Assembly (NCBI GenBank): GCA_913062815.1
Contig: CAJXWZ010000019.1
Span: 40,082-104,081 of the forward strand
Direction of reading: 5' to 3'
Length of the DNA: 64,000 bases
Origin: an uncultured Colwellia sp.
GTDB lineage: Bacteria > Pseudomonadota > Gammaproteobacteria > Enterobacterales > Alteromonadaceae
Shown in pieces: positions 11,206 through 21,500 of the stretch (positions are counted from its first letter, which is position 1; each line of letters begins with the position of its first letter). The translations under genes and the position numbers were made by a program. The notes beneath the pieces were generated by a model that had not been told where the DNA came from, searched no databases, and was given only the letters and a program-made list of their open reading frames with translations.

Positions 11206-11670
11206 GTGAATATGGATTCTTTTGATAAACATATTTTAAGCATTTTACAAAAAGATAGTACGCTTTCAACAAGTGAAATTGCAGAGCAAGTTGGCCTTTC
11301 TACAACGCCTTGTTGGCGACGAATACAAGCAATGGAAAAGTCAGGGGTCATTAAGTCGCGTGTTGCTTTAGCCAATCCCAAAAAACTTAACGTTGCTTTA
11401 ACTGTTTTTGTGATGGTAAAGACAAATCAACATAATCCTATGTGGCTAGAAAAATTTGCAGATTTAGCCATGGAATTCCCCGAAATTGTTGAGTTTTATC
11501 GTATGAGTGGCGAAGTAGATTATTTACTCAAAGTCGTTGTACCTGATATGAAGGCTTATGACAATTTCTATAAAACGCTAATAACCAAAATCAATTTTTC
11601 AGATATAAGTTCGAGTTTTGCTATGGAAGAATTAAAATATACAACTGCCTTACCCATTGATTATATATAA
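11206..11670 (+). CDS. Lrp/AsnC-family regulator, DecR (YbaO)-like
   Basis: DSFDKHILSILQKDSTLSTSEIAEQVGLSTTPCWRRIQAMEKSGVI...SSFAMEELKYTTALPI, close to E. coli DecR from memory. Confidence 0.88.
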   Translation: MNMDSFDKHILSILQKDSTLSTSEIAEQVGLSTTPCWRRIQAMEKSGVIKSRVALANPKKLNVALTVFVMVKTNQHNPMWLEKFADLAMEFPEIVEFYRMSGEVDYLLKVVVPDMKAYDNFYKTLITKINFSDISSSFAMEELKYTTALPIDYI

Positions 11671-11759
11671 CCTTAATTGGCGCTAGCAATAACTAAATCA
11701 AGGCACTATCATTTACGCCTACCTCCCTACCCCTTGTGGCTTACCCCATAAAACAAAAA

Positions 11760-11779
11760 ACTCGCCTAAGCGAGTTTTT
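11760..11779. terminator. Bidirectional rho-independent terminator between convergent genes
   Basis: aaaaaACTCGCctaaGCGAGTtttt. Confidence 0.85.
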
Positions 11780-11807
11780 AAAAAATGTACCGTATTATAT
11801 AAACAAG

Positions 11808-14015
11808 CTATTTATCCGACGTTACCGGAAAGCCTCTATTACGCATTAACGCTTTAACATCGGCATCACGCCCTCTAAATGCACGGTATGCGTCACTAGG
11901 GTCAACAGCGTTACGTACGCTAAATAAATGCTCTACTAGCTTAGCTGCAACATCTTTATCATAAAAACCACCGTCAGCTTGAGCAAATGCCTCAGCTGCA
12001 TCAGCCGTCAACACTTCAGCCCACATATAACCATAGTAGCTTGAAGAATAACCTTCACCACTAAAAACATGACCAAATTGTGTTGATCTATGACGCATGA
12101 CAATTTGCTCAGGCATATTCAGTGCTGCAAGCGTTTCACTTTCAAATTTTTGAGCATCAATACCAGTAGGGTCAACTGTATGGAACTTCATGTCCACTAA
12201 TGCTGACGCTAAATATTCTGTGGTTTTAAAGCCTTCATTGAAGGTTGCTGCTTTCTTAATTTTAGCAATTAACTCTGCAGGCATAGGCTCGCCTGTTTTG
12301 TAATGTACTAAATAATTATTAATAACATCGTCAGTTGCTAACCAATGCTCTAACAATTGCGATTGAAATTCAGTGTAATCACGTACGCCACCATTAAGCG
12401 TTGGGTAAGTAACTTTAGACGAAAGGAAGTGCAATGCATGTCCAAACTCATGGAAGTAAGTTTCCGCATCTGACCATGAAATTAACGTTGGTTGACCATC
12501 AACACCTTTACTAAAGTTTGAATTATTTGAAGATAGAACATTTTTCTTACCATCAAAAGTAGTATAGCTACGGTACGTAGTTGCCCAAGCACCTGAACGT
12601 TTGCCTTTACGCGCAAATGGGTCCAAATACCATAAACCAATATGCTCTTTTGATGTTTTATCTTTTACTTCCCAAACGCGAACATCAGCATTAAATACCG
12701 GTACTGAACCATCGGTAATTTCACTAAATTCATAATTGAATAAACGATCGGCTACATAAAACATGGCTTCACGGAGTTTATTTAATTGTAAGTATTGCTT
12801 AACTTCATCTGAGTCTAAGTTGTACTTAGCTTTACGTACTTTCTCTGCATAAAAGCGGTAATCCCAAGGCTTGATATTTTCAATACCATCCTGCGCTTTA
12901 CCTATGGCCAACATATCAGCAACTTCTTCATCGACACGTGCGATAGCAGCAGGCCAAACACCTTCCATTAACGCAATAGCGTTTTCAGGAGATTTTGCCA
13001 TTCTGTCTTCTAAACGCCAAGAAGCATAGTTTTTATATCCTAATAAACCAACACGCTCGTGACGAAGCTGTAAAATTTCTGCAATAATGGCATTGTTATC
13101 AAATTCGTCGCCATTGTTACCACGGTTGTAATAGCTATTCCAAACTTTTTCACGCAATTCACGCTCAGTTGAATAAGTTAAGAAAGGGTCCATAGAAGAA
13201 CGAGTATTGGTAATAGCGTATTCACCTTTATGCTCACGCTCTTCAGCAGCTGCTGCGGCAGCACTGACAATAGACTCAGTTAAACCACCAAGCTGAGCTT
13301 TAGTTAAATACAAGACATAGCTTTCTTCATCCGCTAAAACATTATCACCGAACTTAGTATGTAACTCAGCTAAACGTTGATTTATATCAGCATAGCGCTT
13401 TTTGTCAGCTCCTGCTAAGGTAGCACCATTGCGCGCAAAGCCATTATAAGTTAGGTATACTAAGCGTTGTTGTTCTGCAGTCAGGTTTGTTATTTCTTCA
13501 CTGCTATTAACAGCCTGAACACGAGAAAATAGTTTTTCATTCTGGTTTATTTTAGAGAAAAAAGCTGACAACTTTGGTGCCATTTCAGCTTGAATTTTAC
13601 GAAACTCAGGAGAAGACTGATTTGAACTCCAAATTCCCCAGTAACTAAACAAGCGATTCAACTCTTGCCCTGTTCTTTCCATAGCAACAATTGTATTTTC
13701 AAAGGTAGGGGCGGCTGAGTTATTGGCAATCTTATCTACTTCAGCAAGGTTTATTGTCATCGCTTCTTCAATAGCGGGAATCAAACCAACCAATGACACC
13801 TTATCAAAAGCAGGTACGCCCTGAAAAGGCCCTTGCCATTTAGCCAGCAACAACGCTTTAGCTTTGGCAACTTCGTCTTTACTTGCCACAGTATCAGTTA
13901 CTACTGGTGCTACTTCTTTAGCTTTAACTACTGTTTTTTCTACAGCAGCCTGTTCACTACCACAAGCCACTAAAAGGCTTGATAATAGAAAACTCGATAT
14001 TAATGTTTTTTTCAT
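11808..14015 (-). CDS. M3 family metallopeptidase (peptidyl-dipeptidase Dcp-like), lipoprotein
   Basis: LLVACGSE lipobox; FHEFGHALHFL HExxH motif; ARKGKRSGAW. Confidence 0.92.
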   Translation of the reverse strand: MKKTLISSFLLSSLLVACGSEQAAVEKTVVKAKEVAPVVTDTVASKDEVAKAKALLLAKWQGPFQGVPAFDKVSLVGLIPAIEEAMTINLAEVDKIANNSAAPTFENTIVAMERTGQELNRLFSYWGIWSSNQSSPEFRKIQAEMAPKLSAFFSKINQNEKLFSRVQAVNSSEEITNLTAEQQRLVYLTYNGFARNGATLAGADKKRYADINQRLAELHTKFGDNVLADEESYVLYLTKAQLGGLTESIVSAAAAAAEEREHKGEYAITNTRSSMDPFLTYSTERELREKVWNSYYNRGNNGDEFDNNAIIAEILQLRHERVGLLGYKNYASWRLEDRMAKSPENAIALMEGVWPAAIARVDEEVADMLAIGKAQDGIENIKPWDYRFYAEKVRKAKYNLDSDEVKQYLQLNKLREAMFYVADRLFNYEFSEITDGSVPVFNADVRVWEVKDKTSKEHIGLWYLDPFARKGKRSGAWATTYRSYTTFDGKKNVLSSNNSNFSKGVDGQPTLISWSDAETYFHEFGHALHFLSSKVTYPTLNGGVRDYTEFQSQLLEHWLATDDVINNYLVHYKTGEPMPAELIAKIKKAATFNEGFKTTEYLASALVDMKFHTVDPTGIDAQKFESETLAALNMPEQIVMRHRSTQFGHVFSGEGYSSSYYGYMWAEVLTADAAEAFAQADGGFYDKDVAAKLVEHLFSVRNAVDPSDAYRAFRGRDADVKALMRNRGFPVTSDK

Positions 14016-14176
14016 GATTCATCTCTAGCTGGATGTTAAAAATATCAATATTCATCAAGTTTTGATTGACCTAAAACTGATCACTATTGTGTTAACGTGA
14101 CATTAACAAGAATCTATCGATAAAGGAATGCTTAGCCATGACGCTCATCTCAAATAGCTGTTAACTGAGCTTGTTT

Positions 14177-15091
14177 TCAGCTTTTACTGTGATCTTTTGA
14201 TAGCTTGAGTTCCATTTCTCTGACTTTAATATTAACGCCAGCAGAAATTAGCAATTGATAGAAATCCGCAAGGTTGCAGCTTTCAACTTGCTGACAAACA
14301 ATGACGTATTTAAGCACGCCAGGCTTATAACTTTGCAGCGCCGCTTGCTTAAACCAGAACATAGCTTGCTCTTTATCGGCTTCAACATGTTGCCCTTTCA
14401 AATACATTTGCGCTAAATTGACTTGCCCTTGTGCGAAGCCCAACTGTGCTGATTGGTGAAATAATTCAAACGCTTGGCTGAGGTTATCTTCTATATAATT
14501 CGATTTCAAAAATGACAGCGCAGATAAGTTTTCCCTGTTTCCGGGTACGAACAAACCTGAATATAACTGTACTTTTTCTGGACTTACAAAATTGCCAAAC
14601 AATCTATCCAATATAGGTCTCTTTACCAAGTAAATTGCTTCTGACTGCCACATTTTCTTAATTTGGGCATGTGGGAAATCATACCTTTTAAGCTCAAAGT
14701 ATTTTCGATATCGTAGTTGCCCGTAGCGAATACTGTCTTTTAACGATTGTTGCCTAAAATAAAACATATTGCCGTACAACAACGTAACCACATCACCGGT
14801 AATATCAACTACTTTCGCAAGGCGATATTTCTCCTTAGGTCGCAGTGATTTACTCAACAACCTAAAATCTAGAAAGTAGATATCATTTATCTTGGGGGCA
14901 TTTATATAACTTGCACTGGCTATGTCTGCTTGCTCAGCTTGTTTGATTTTATTCACAAATAAGTAGATCAGAAAAGCAACAACAAGCAATTTGAGCAATG
15001 ATGCGCTTTCGAAATGTAGCACTTTTGCTCTTTGTGCTTTTATAAATAGCCAAGCATTGGCTCTTTTAAAATAAGTTATATTAATAACCAT
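14177..15091 (-). CDS. Membrane-anchored Sel1-repeat protein
   Basis: N-terminal TM; AFELFHQSAQLGFAQGQVNLAQMYLKGQHVEADKEQAMFWFKQAALQ Sel1 repeats. Confidence 0.75.
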   Translation of the reverse strand: MVINITYFKRANAWLFIKAQRAKVLHFESASLLKLLVVAFLIYLFVNKIKQAEQADIASASYINAPKINDIYFLDFRLLSKSLRPKEKYRLAKVVDITGDVVTLLYGNMFYFRQQSLKDSIRYGQLRYRKYFELKRYDFPHAQIKKMWQSEAIYLVKRPILDRLFGNFVSPEKVQLYSGLFVPGNRENLSALSFLKSNYIEDNLSQAFELFHQSAQLGFAQGQVNLAQMYLKGQHVEADKEQAMFWFKQAALQSYKPGVLKYVIVCQQVESCNLADFYQLLISAGVNIKVREMELKLSKDHSKS

Positions 15092-15266
15092 TTACCTTGC
15101 TGTATTTGAATGAAGTATTCATTTAATATACCGCATCTTTCGTAGAAGGTAAAAATATCACTTCTTGGCCTACTTTTAGTGAGACTTTTTGCCTACTAAT
15201 TTTTGTGATAACTTATGCGACTAACTATTTATTGTTAGAAAACAATCGACAGGAGAGTATTTAATA

Positions 15267-16235
15267 ATGCATGCAGTTTTCTTGGATTGCCAAACATTTA
15301 GTGCAAATATTTCATTAACCTCAATAGAGCAACAAGTCACAGCACTAACATGTTATGAAACAACCACAACAGAGCAAGTCATTGAGCGTTGCAAAGGTGC
15401 CGATATTGTTATCACGAATAAAGTTGTGCTCTCAGCTGAAATACTATCAAAACTGTCACACTTAAAGCTTATTTGTATTGCAGCCACCGGGTTTAATAAT
15501 GTTGATATAACATCAGCTAAAAAACAGCAGATAGCGGTTACCAATGTGAGTGGTTATGCCGGTAACTCGGTTGCTCAATATGTGCTGGCTCAGATACTAG
15601 AATATTATCAACAAACCTGCCATCACCACGAGAATACTAAACAAGGCCAGTGGCAGCAGAGTAAAACATTTTGTTATCACGGTAACGCAATCACAGAGCT
15701 TTCCGGTAAAACTCTTGGTATTGTTGGTTTTGGCAACTTGGGACAATCCGTTGCTAAAATTGCAAAAGCCTTCGGCATGAATATTCTAATCAGTGAACGA
15801 CAAAACGCTAAAATAGTAAGAACGGGTAGAACTGCCTTTGCCAAGGTAATAGCACAAGCCGATATAGTCAGTTTACATTGCCCTCAAGATGCACTAACAA
15901 CAAATTTGATTAATTCAAGTGTGTTATCAACCATGAAATCAAGCGCTATGCTCATTAATACTGCTCGCGGCGCTTTAGTTAACAGCACTGATTTATTGAC
16001 TGCTTTGAAGAATAAACAACTAGCTTATGCTGTACTCGATGTATTAGAGCAAGAGCCACCGCCAGTAAACCATCCTTTATTACTCGCTCTGAAAAATAAT
16101 GAATTGGACAATTTAAGAATAACGGCGCACATCGCTTGGGCAAGTAGTGAGGCACAGCAACGATTAATTGAGCTACTGAGCAAAAATATAGCTGCATTTA
16201 ATCAAGGCGATATCCTCAATCGCCTTGATTATTAA
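15267..16235 (+). CDS. D-2-hydroxyacid dehydrogenase (glycerate dehydrogenase-like)
   Basis: GKTLGIVGFGNLGQSVAKIAKAFGM NAD-binding motif; INTARGALVN; LDVLEQEPP. Confidence 0.92.
   Translation: MHAVFLDCQTFSANISLTSIEQQVTALTCYETTTTEQVIERCKGADIVITNKVVLSAEILSKLSHLKLICIAATGFNNVDITSAKKQQIAVTNVSGYAGNSVAQYVLAQILEYYQQTCHHHENTKQGQWQQSKTFCYHGNAITELSGKTLGIVGFGNLGQSVAKIAKAFGMNILISERQNAKIVRTGRTAFAKVIAQADIVSLHCPQDALTTNLINSSVLSTMKSSAMLINTARGALVNSTDLLTALKNKQLAYAVLDVLEQEPPPVNHPLLLALKNNELDNLRITAHIAWASSEAQQRLIELLSKNIAAFNQGDILNRLDY
16200..16230. terminator. 12-bp perfect hairpin overlapping the 3' end of the dehydrogenase CDS
   Basis: aatcaaggcgat-atcctca-atcgccttgatt; no long T-tract, so terminator function is tentative. 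Confidence 0.4.
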
Positions 16236-16236
16236 T

Positions 16237-16404
16237 CTAGGGGCTGTTGTTCTTTCGAGATTATTTTTACAACGAATTGTTGGGTATTTATACAAGGCGG
16301 AGCCTTTGTCATGTGGTTGTTCCACATGACAAAGGCGATAACTCAGAAAAAATGACCAACAAACGCTGTCCGAAGGATTCGGCTAAAAGATCAACAGCCT
16401 CTAG
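16237..16404. repeat. 168-bp MITE-like nested palindromic element
   Basis: Terminal inverted repeats ctaggggctgttgttcttt / aaaagatcaacagcctctag; central 15-bp perfect hairpin gcctttgtcatgtgg-ttgtt-ccacatgacaaaggc. Confidence 0.55.
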
Positions 16405-16407
16405 CAA

Positions 16408-17760
16408 TTAAAAATAACTATCTTTAATTTTACCATAATGAAAATAGCCCCATTGCCCTACTCTTCGTAGCGGAGCAAAAGGGAACTTTGGTAGTGCTTT
16501 ATTGTATAAGGGTAAATTGGGTACTTGCTTGCCAACTACTTTTTCGGCTAAACGTTTACCCGCTTGTACAGAAAAAGACACACCAGAGCCACAATACCCC
16601 ATGCTATAAAAGACCTTATTATTATCACATTGATAAATATGCGGTAAATCGTCTAATGCCATACAAATCCAACCTGACCAAGCATAGCTATATTTCAATT
16701 TTTTTAAGGCAGGAAAGCTAGTTTTTAGTACTGACAGCAAACGTTGAGCGTAATAAGGATCATCAGCATTTTTACCGGTAATAGCCCCTCGTCCACCGAA
16801 CAAAATACGATTATCTGGCAATTTTCGATAATAGTACTTTAGTGCACGAGTATCCATGACCACATTACTGGTGAGAAAATTACATGCCGCTAATTGCTCA
16901 ACAGTTAATGGCTCAGTAACAATAATTTGCGACAGCACAGGTAAGGTTCTATTGGTTACTAACGGATGAAAGCCTCTAGGTGTGTATCCGTTTGTCGCTA
17001 TAACGACTTTTTTAGCCCTTATCTTCCCTTTTGGTGCAGCTAACAACACACTGTTCGTTGACTTTTCACCAATAAAATTTATCGGTGTTGAGGTATGTAC
17101 TTTGGCGCCTGCTTGCCGTGCCAATTCTTGATAGCCCCATGCTAACTTAAGTGGGTTTAAACCAAAGCCATCTTGATAACGAATAGCGCCATGAGCATTT
17201 TCATCTGCCATATAGTCTTGATGCAATTCTTGCTTAGACAATACTTGCACATCATAACCAAACATTTTCTGTTGTAATTGAGCCTGCGCTTGCAAAGCGG
17301 AAAACATGCTTGGTTTATGGGCAACTTTCAGAAAGCCAGCTTCTTGCTGATCGCAATCAATCCCTTCACTAATTAAATTATTTACCGTTTCAACACCCGC
17401 ACACATTTCATTGTAAATGCCGCGCATTACTTCCTCACCCCATTGCTTTTGCATCGAAGCATAAGGTTTGCGTCCTGATGATTTTAAAATAAAACCTGCA
17501 TTTCGGCCGCTACAGCCCCAAGCTGTTTGGTTTGCTTCAAAAACATGTGCTTTAACTCCGTGTTCTCGTGCTAAATGTAACGCACACGAAAGCCCAGTAT
17601 AACCTGCACCAATGATGGCAACGTCTATATCAACATTGTGCTCAAGTGCGCCATCATCGGTTGGCTTACTGCCATTTCTTGCACCTGAAACATCGGCCCA
17701 GTAACTATCTGGATATTGAAGTGCACAGCCTGGGGATCTATCTAACATTGGATCGTACAT
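16408..17760 (-). CDS. FAD-dependent oxidoreductase (DAO/PuuB-like)
   Basis: DVAIIGAGYTGLSCALHLAREHGVKAHVFEANQTAWGCSGRNAGF. Confidence 0.9.
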   Translation of the reverse strand: MYDPMLDRSPGCALQYPDSYWADVSGARNGSKPTDDGALEHNVDIDVAIIGAGYTGLSCALHLAREHGVKAHVFEANQTAWGCSGRNAGFILKSSGRKPYASMQKQWGEEVMRGIYNEMCAGVETVNNLISEGIDCDQQEAGFLKVAHKPSMFSALQAQAQLQQKMFGYDVQVLSKQELHQDYMADENAHGAIRYQDGFGLNPLKLAWGYQELARQAGAKVHTSTPINFIGEKSTNSVLLAAPKGKIRAKKVVIATNGYTPRGFHPLVTNRTLPVLSQIIVTEPLTVEQLAACNFLTSNVVMDTRALKYYYRKLPDNRILFGGRGAITGKNADDPYYAQRLLSVLKTSFPALKKLKYSYAWSGWICMALDDLPHIYQCDNNKVFYSMGYCGSGVSFSVQAGKRLAEKVVGKQVPNLPLYNKALPKFPFAPLRRVGQWGYFHYGKIKDSYF

Positions 17761-17870
17761 TTTATTATCTCAATTACTTCATTTTCTTTGCGGGTTTCAT
17801 AGACATTTATTTTGTATCACTTTATTCTAACTATGAAATTTTCATATTACGTTATCTAAGGCACTAAAGC

Positions 17871-20800
17871 ATGAAAAAGCTTTGCATTATATTTGCTTCA
17901 TTTTTTGCACTCACATTAATGGGTTGTAATGGTCACAATGAAGATACTTCTGAGAACACCCCACAAGTGGTCACGAATGTTGAATTGTTACTACTTGATA
18001 GTGATGGTAATGCCAAACAAAGCTTTACTAAAAATGAAACCATCACTTTGCAGGCCAAAGTAACGGATCAAAACAATGCAATTATAGCGAATAAATCAGT
18101 TAGCTTTTCCGCTTCTATTGGTACGCTAGAGGTAAGTTCAAAACTAACAAATAGTGAAGGTATCGCAATTGTTCAGGTCAGCAATAACCAGCTTTCAATA
18201 GGTGCTGGAGTTGCTTCTGCAAGTGTAGGTGAAATTAATGCAGAGCAAATAGACTATGAATTTATAGAATCCATTGAAATAAATGTTGTACTGTCCTCCT
18301 ATGACAGTGAGGGAAATGCTAAGCAAAGCTTCACCAAAAATGAAGTAATTATCCTAGAAGCCATTGTTACGGATGAAAATAACGATATTATTGCTAATAG
18401 AGCAGTGAACTTTTCAGCCTCCATCGGCTCATTAGATATCAACTCAAAATTAACTAATAGTGAAGGTATAGCTATTGTTAACATCAGCAATAACGAACTT
18501 TCAATAGGCGCAGGAATTGCTTCTGCAAGTGTCGGCGAGATAAATGCACAACCAATTGATTATGAATTTGTAGATTCAAATAATATCAATGTTGAACTTT
18601 CGTTATTTGACAATACTGGTAATGCTGAACAAAGTTTCTCCAAAAATGAAATTATCACGCTGCGAGCAAAAGTAACCGATGAAAATGATGTCATTATTAC
18701 AAATAAGGCAGTTAACTTTTCTGCTTCTATTGGTAATCTAGATGTACCTTCAAAATTAACAAATAGTGAAGGTTTCGCCATTGTTTACATTACCAATGAG
18801 ACCCTGGCCCTAGGAGCAGGCACAGTTGAAGCAAGTGTAGATGAGATAAGCTCAGGTACAGTAGATTATGAATTTATAGAATCAAGCGAGGTAATTGTTC
18901 TTCCTAGTTTAACTACCACCATGACGCTAGAAAGTTCGCTTGTAAATCAATTTAAAGCGGATCAAGAAGTACAAATAACGAGTATTCTTACAGATGGTAA
19001 TGGTCAGCCTTTAGCAGGAGAAAACATTCATTATACTGCAGATATTGGTACTTTTGATAACTCAACTTTAACGTCTCTAACAAACAGCCAAGGTGTTGCG
19101 GTTATCACCCTCAGTGGTAATGAAGGACAAACCGGCGCAGGTGTTTTAACGGCCAGTTATACGTTAGATGAAAGTAGCAATACAACTATCAACAACAGCT
19201 TTAATTACCAAATTCTTTCAGCTGATGCAGTTATCGATAGTGATATTCGTCTAGGTTACTTTGATGAGAACAATGCTTTCATCGAGGGTGTAATTGAGCT
19301 TTCAATTGCTGACAATACCATTAGTGCTGGTGGAACTTTAGGACTAAGTGTGGACCTAGTTGATGAGAATGGTGACTTAATTGTCACTCCAGTGCCAGTA
19401 ACATTTACCTCTGATTGTGTTCAAAATGGCAATGCCGCTATTGATGAGTCCGTTTTAAGTATCAGTGGCACAGCAAGTTCTACTTTTGCTGATATAAGTT
19501 GCGCAGGTATAACAGGTACTACTGATGTACTAGTTGCCAGTGTTGCCGTTAACAACATTACCAATTCTGCCAGTGAAACAATTACAATTAATGGTGAACA
19601 ACTTGGTTCCATAGAGTTTGTTTCTGCAGAGCCAAATTCAATCGTTTTAAAAGGCACTGGCGGACAAAATAAACAGGAAACTTCATCACTTACTTTCAGA
19701 GTCAAAAGTACGCTCGGGAACGTATTACCTCTACAAGAAGTGAACTTTGCTTTAAGTACTTCCGTTGGTGGCATCACTTTAAGCCGAACATCTGGACCTA
19801 CTAACAGCCAAGGGTTAATTACCACTCAAGTGTCTGCCGGAACAGTACCGACAGCAGTACGTGTAACAGCGTCCGCTAGTATGGATTTTAATGGTGAAAT
19901 GGTAGCAGTGCAGAGCCAATCAGATTTACTGTCTATCAATACCGGTTTACCTGAACAAAGGTCAATGACAATGGCCGCAACTGTACTTAATCCAGAAGCA
20001 CACAATATAAGTGGTGTTGAGTCTAATATTACCGTTTGGTTGTCAGACAATTTCCATAATCCAGTCCCCGATGGTACCACCGTTAATTTCACCACAGAAG
20101 GTGGCAATATTGAACCGAGTTGTTCAACGGTTAACGGTAGCTGCTCTGTCATTTGGGAAAGCAGTGAACCCAGAGTCGCTAATCACCGCGTTACTATTTT
20201 AGCAACGGCACTGGGCCATGAAACCTTCTTTGATACCAATGGCAATAATGTTTTTGATGATGCCGATGGTGAGCCAATTCTTGATGCCGGTGATAGTAAC
20301 AACTTAAATGTTGATTCGGGATTTGGTAATTATGCTGCCCAATCTAGCGGCTTTATAGACATGTCTGAAGCATGGCGTGATGATAATGAAAATAGTATTT
20401 ACGATGACGGCGAAACATTCTTAGACTTTGATAGTGATGGCGCTTTTAGCGTTGCTGATAGCTTATTTAACGGCCCTCAATGCCAAGGTAGTAATTGTGC
20501 TGATGAAGACAAACGCAATATCCATGTAAGAAAAGCGATTCGATTAGTTATGGCTAGCTCTGGTGCTGAAGTACGGTTAACTAATGGTGATGGCAGTATA
20601 GTTTACCAAGACTCATTAACTGGAGAAAGTACTGCACTTAATGATGTTGCTAATGGCGGCAGCCAAGAATTTAATTTCTCCTTTGCTGATACCGGTACAC
20701 CAAATCAAACTATGCCACTTGGCACAACGGTTACGGTAGCGGTAAGTGCTGGCACAGTTGCAGGACAAACAGATGTAACTGTCGGTAATAACAATCTAGA

Positions 20801-20933
20801 AGGTTTTAGTAATATGAACTTTTTTGTCATACAAGAGGCTGGCGCAGATCCACAAGTTGCTATACTTACCATTACCATCACTTCACCAAACGGCATTGTA
20901 ACGAGTGTAAGTCGTAGCATGTCGTTATTATAA
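17871..20933 (+). CDS. Large lipoprotein with tandem bacterial Ig-like domains
   Basis: Lipobox TLMGC; repeated FTKNExITLxAKVTDxNNxIIANKxVxFSASIGxLxVxSKLTNSEGIAIV modules. Confidence 0.85.
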   Translation: MKKLCIIFASFFALTLMGCNGHNEDTSENTPQVVTNVELLLLDSDGNAKQSFTKNETITLQAKVTDQNNAIIANKSVSFSASIGTLEVSSKLTNSEGIAIVQVSNNQLSIGAGVASASVGEINAEQIDYEFIESIEINVVLSSYDSEGNAKQSFTKNEVIILEAIVTDENNDIIANRAVNFSASIGSLDINSKLTNSEGIAIVNISNNELSIGAGIASASVGEINAQPIDYEFVDSNNINVELSLFDNTGNAEQSFSKNEIITLRAKVTDENDVIITNKAVNFSASIGNLDVPSKLTNSEGFAIVYITNETLALGAGTVEASVDEISSGTVDYEFIESSEVIVLPSLTTTMTLESSLVNQFKADQEVQITSILTDGNGQPLAGENIHYTADIGTFDNSTLTSLTNSQGVAVITLSGNEGQTGAGVLTASYTLDESSNTTINNSFNYQILSADAVIDSDIRLGYFDENNAFIEGVIELSIADNTISAGGTLGLSVDLVDENGDLIVTPVPVTFTSDCVQNGNAAIDESVLSISGTASSTFADISCAGITGTTDVLVASVAVNNITNSASETITINGEQLGSIEFVSAEPNSIVLKGTGGQNKQETSSLTFRVKSTLGNVLPLQEVNFALSTSVGGITLSRTSGPTNSQGLITTQVSAGTVPTAVRVTASASMDFNGEMVAVQSQSDLLSINTGLPEQRSMTMAATVLNPEAHNISGVESNITVWLSDNFHNPVPDGTTVNFTTEGGNIEPSCSTVNGSCSVIWESSEPRVANHRVTILATALGHETFFDTNGNNVFDDADGEPILDAGDSNNLNVDSGFGNYAAQSSGFIDMSEAWRDDNENSIYDDGETFLDFDSDGAFSVADSLFNGPQCQGSNCADEDKRNIHVRKAIRLVMASSGAEVRLTNGDGSIVYQDSLTGESTALNDVANGGSQEFNFSFADTGTPNQTMPLGTTVTVAVSAGTVAGQTDVTVGNNNLEGFSNMNFFVIQEAGADPQVAILTITITSPNGIVTSVSRSMSLL
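17979..18896 (+). repeat. Three 306-bp tandem repeats (102 aa each) within the Ig-like lipoprotein
   Basis: Repeat starts at 17979, 18285 and 18591, aligned on gttga/gttgta; strong residual similarity in nucleotide and protein. Confidence 0.85.
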
Positions 20934-20936
20934 ATT

Positions 20937-21500
20937 ATGAACAATATAAGCTATCAAAAACTATCACCAAAATATTTTAAGCAAGTAATAGCGCTTGGTA
21001 ATAAAGTACACGGTGATGGCTACCTTAATGATGAAAGTATCCTCGCTTGGACAAACCGGGGCATAAGCAACAATATCAATTGTGGTTACGTCGCCTTACG
21101 CGGTGAAGCACTAATCGGTTTTCGTATCACTTTCGCTGCCGAGCATTGGCAGCGAGATCAGTGGTGCAGTCCAGCTTTATGGCAAACCGATGAAGACAAG
21201 TGCTGTTACTTTAAGTGTAATACTGTTGATGAGGATTTTCGTGGTTTTGGGGTGGGCAAGCAGTTATTACAACTATCGATTACTTCGGCAAAGCAACAAG
21301 GCGCAAAAGCCGGCGTTGCGCATTTATGGAAGCAAAGTCCAAATAATAGCGCTGTAGCCTACTTTACCCATTGCGGTGGTGAATTAGTGAAATCTCACCC
21401 TGATAAATGGAATGAGGAAAGTAAACAAGATTATAACTGTATTTTATGCGGTCACGATTGTCATTGTGAAGCTGCTGAAATGATTATTTATTTTGATTAA
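20937..21500 (+). CDS. GNAT-family N-acetyltransferase
   Basis: [31 protein letters not shown] acetyl-CoA binding motif. Confidence 0.85.
   Translation: MNNISYQKLSPKYFKQVIALGNKVHGDGYLNDESILAWTNRGISNNINCGYVALRGEALIGFRITFAAEHWQRDQWCSPALWQTDEDKCCYFKCNTVDEDFRGFGVGKQLLQLSITSAKQQGAKAGVAHLWKQSPNNSAVAYFTHCGGELVKSHPDKWNEESKQDYNCILCGHDCHCEAAEMIIYFD

Noticed and set aside
17979-18896. Periodic repeats considered as a CRISPR array
   Set aside because: 306-bp period, continuous coding frame, no short repeat/spacer structure.
19421-20152. Minus-strand ORFs of 134 and 108 aa within the Ig-like gene
   Set aside because: Antisense to a well-supported repeat protein; no signal of independent coding.
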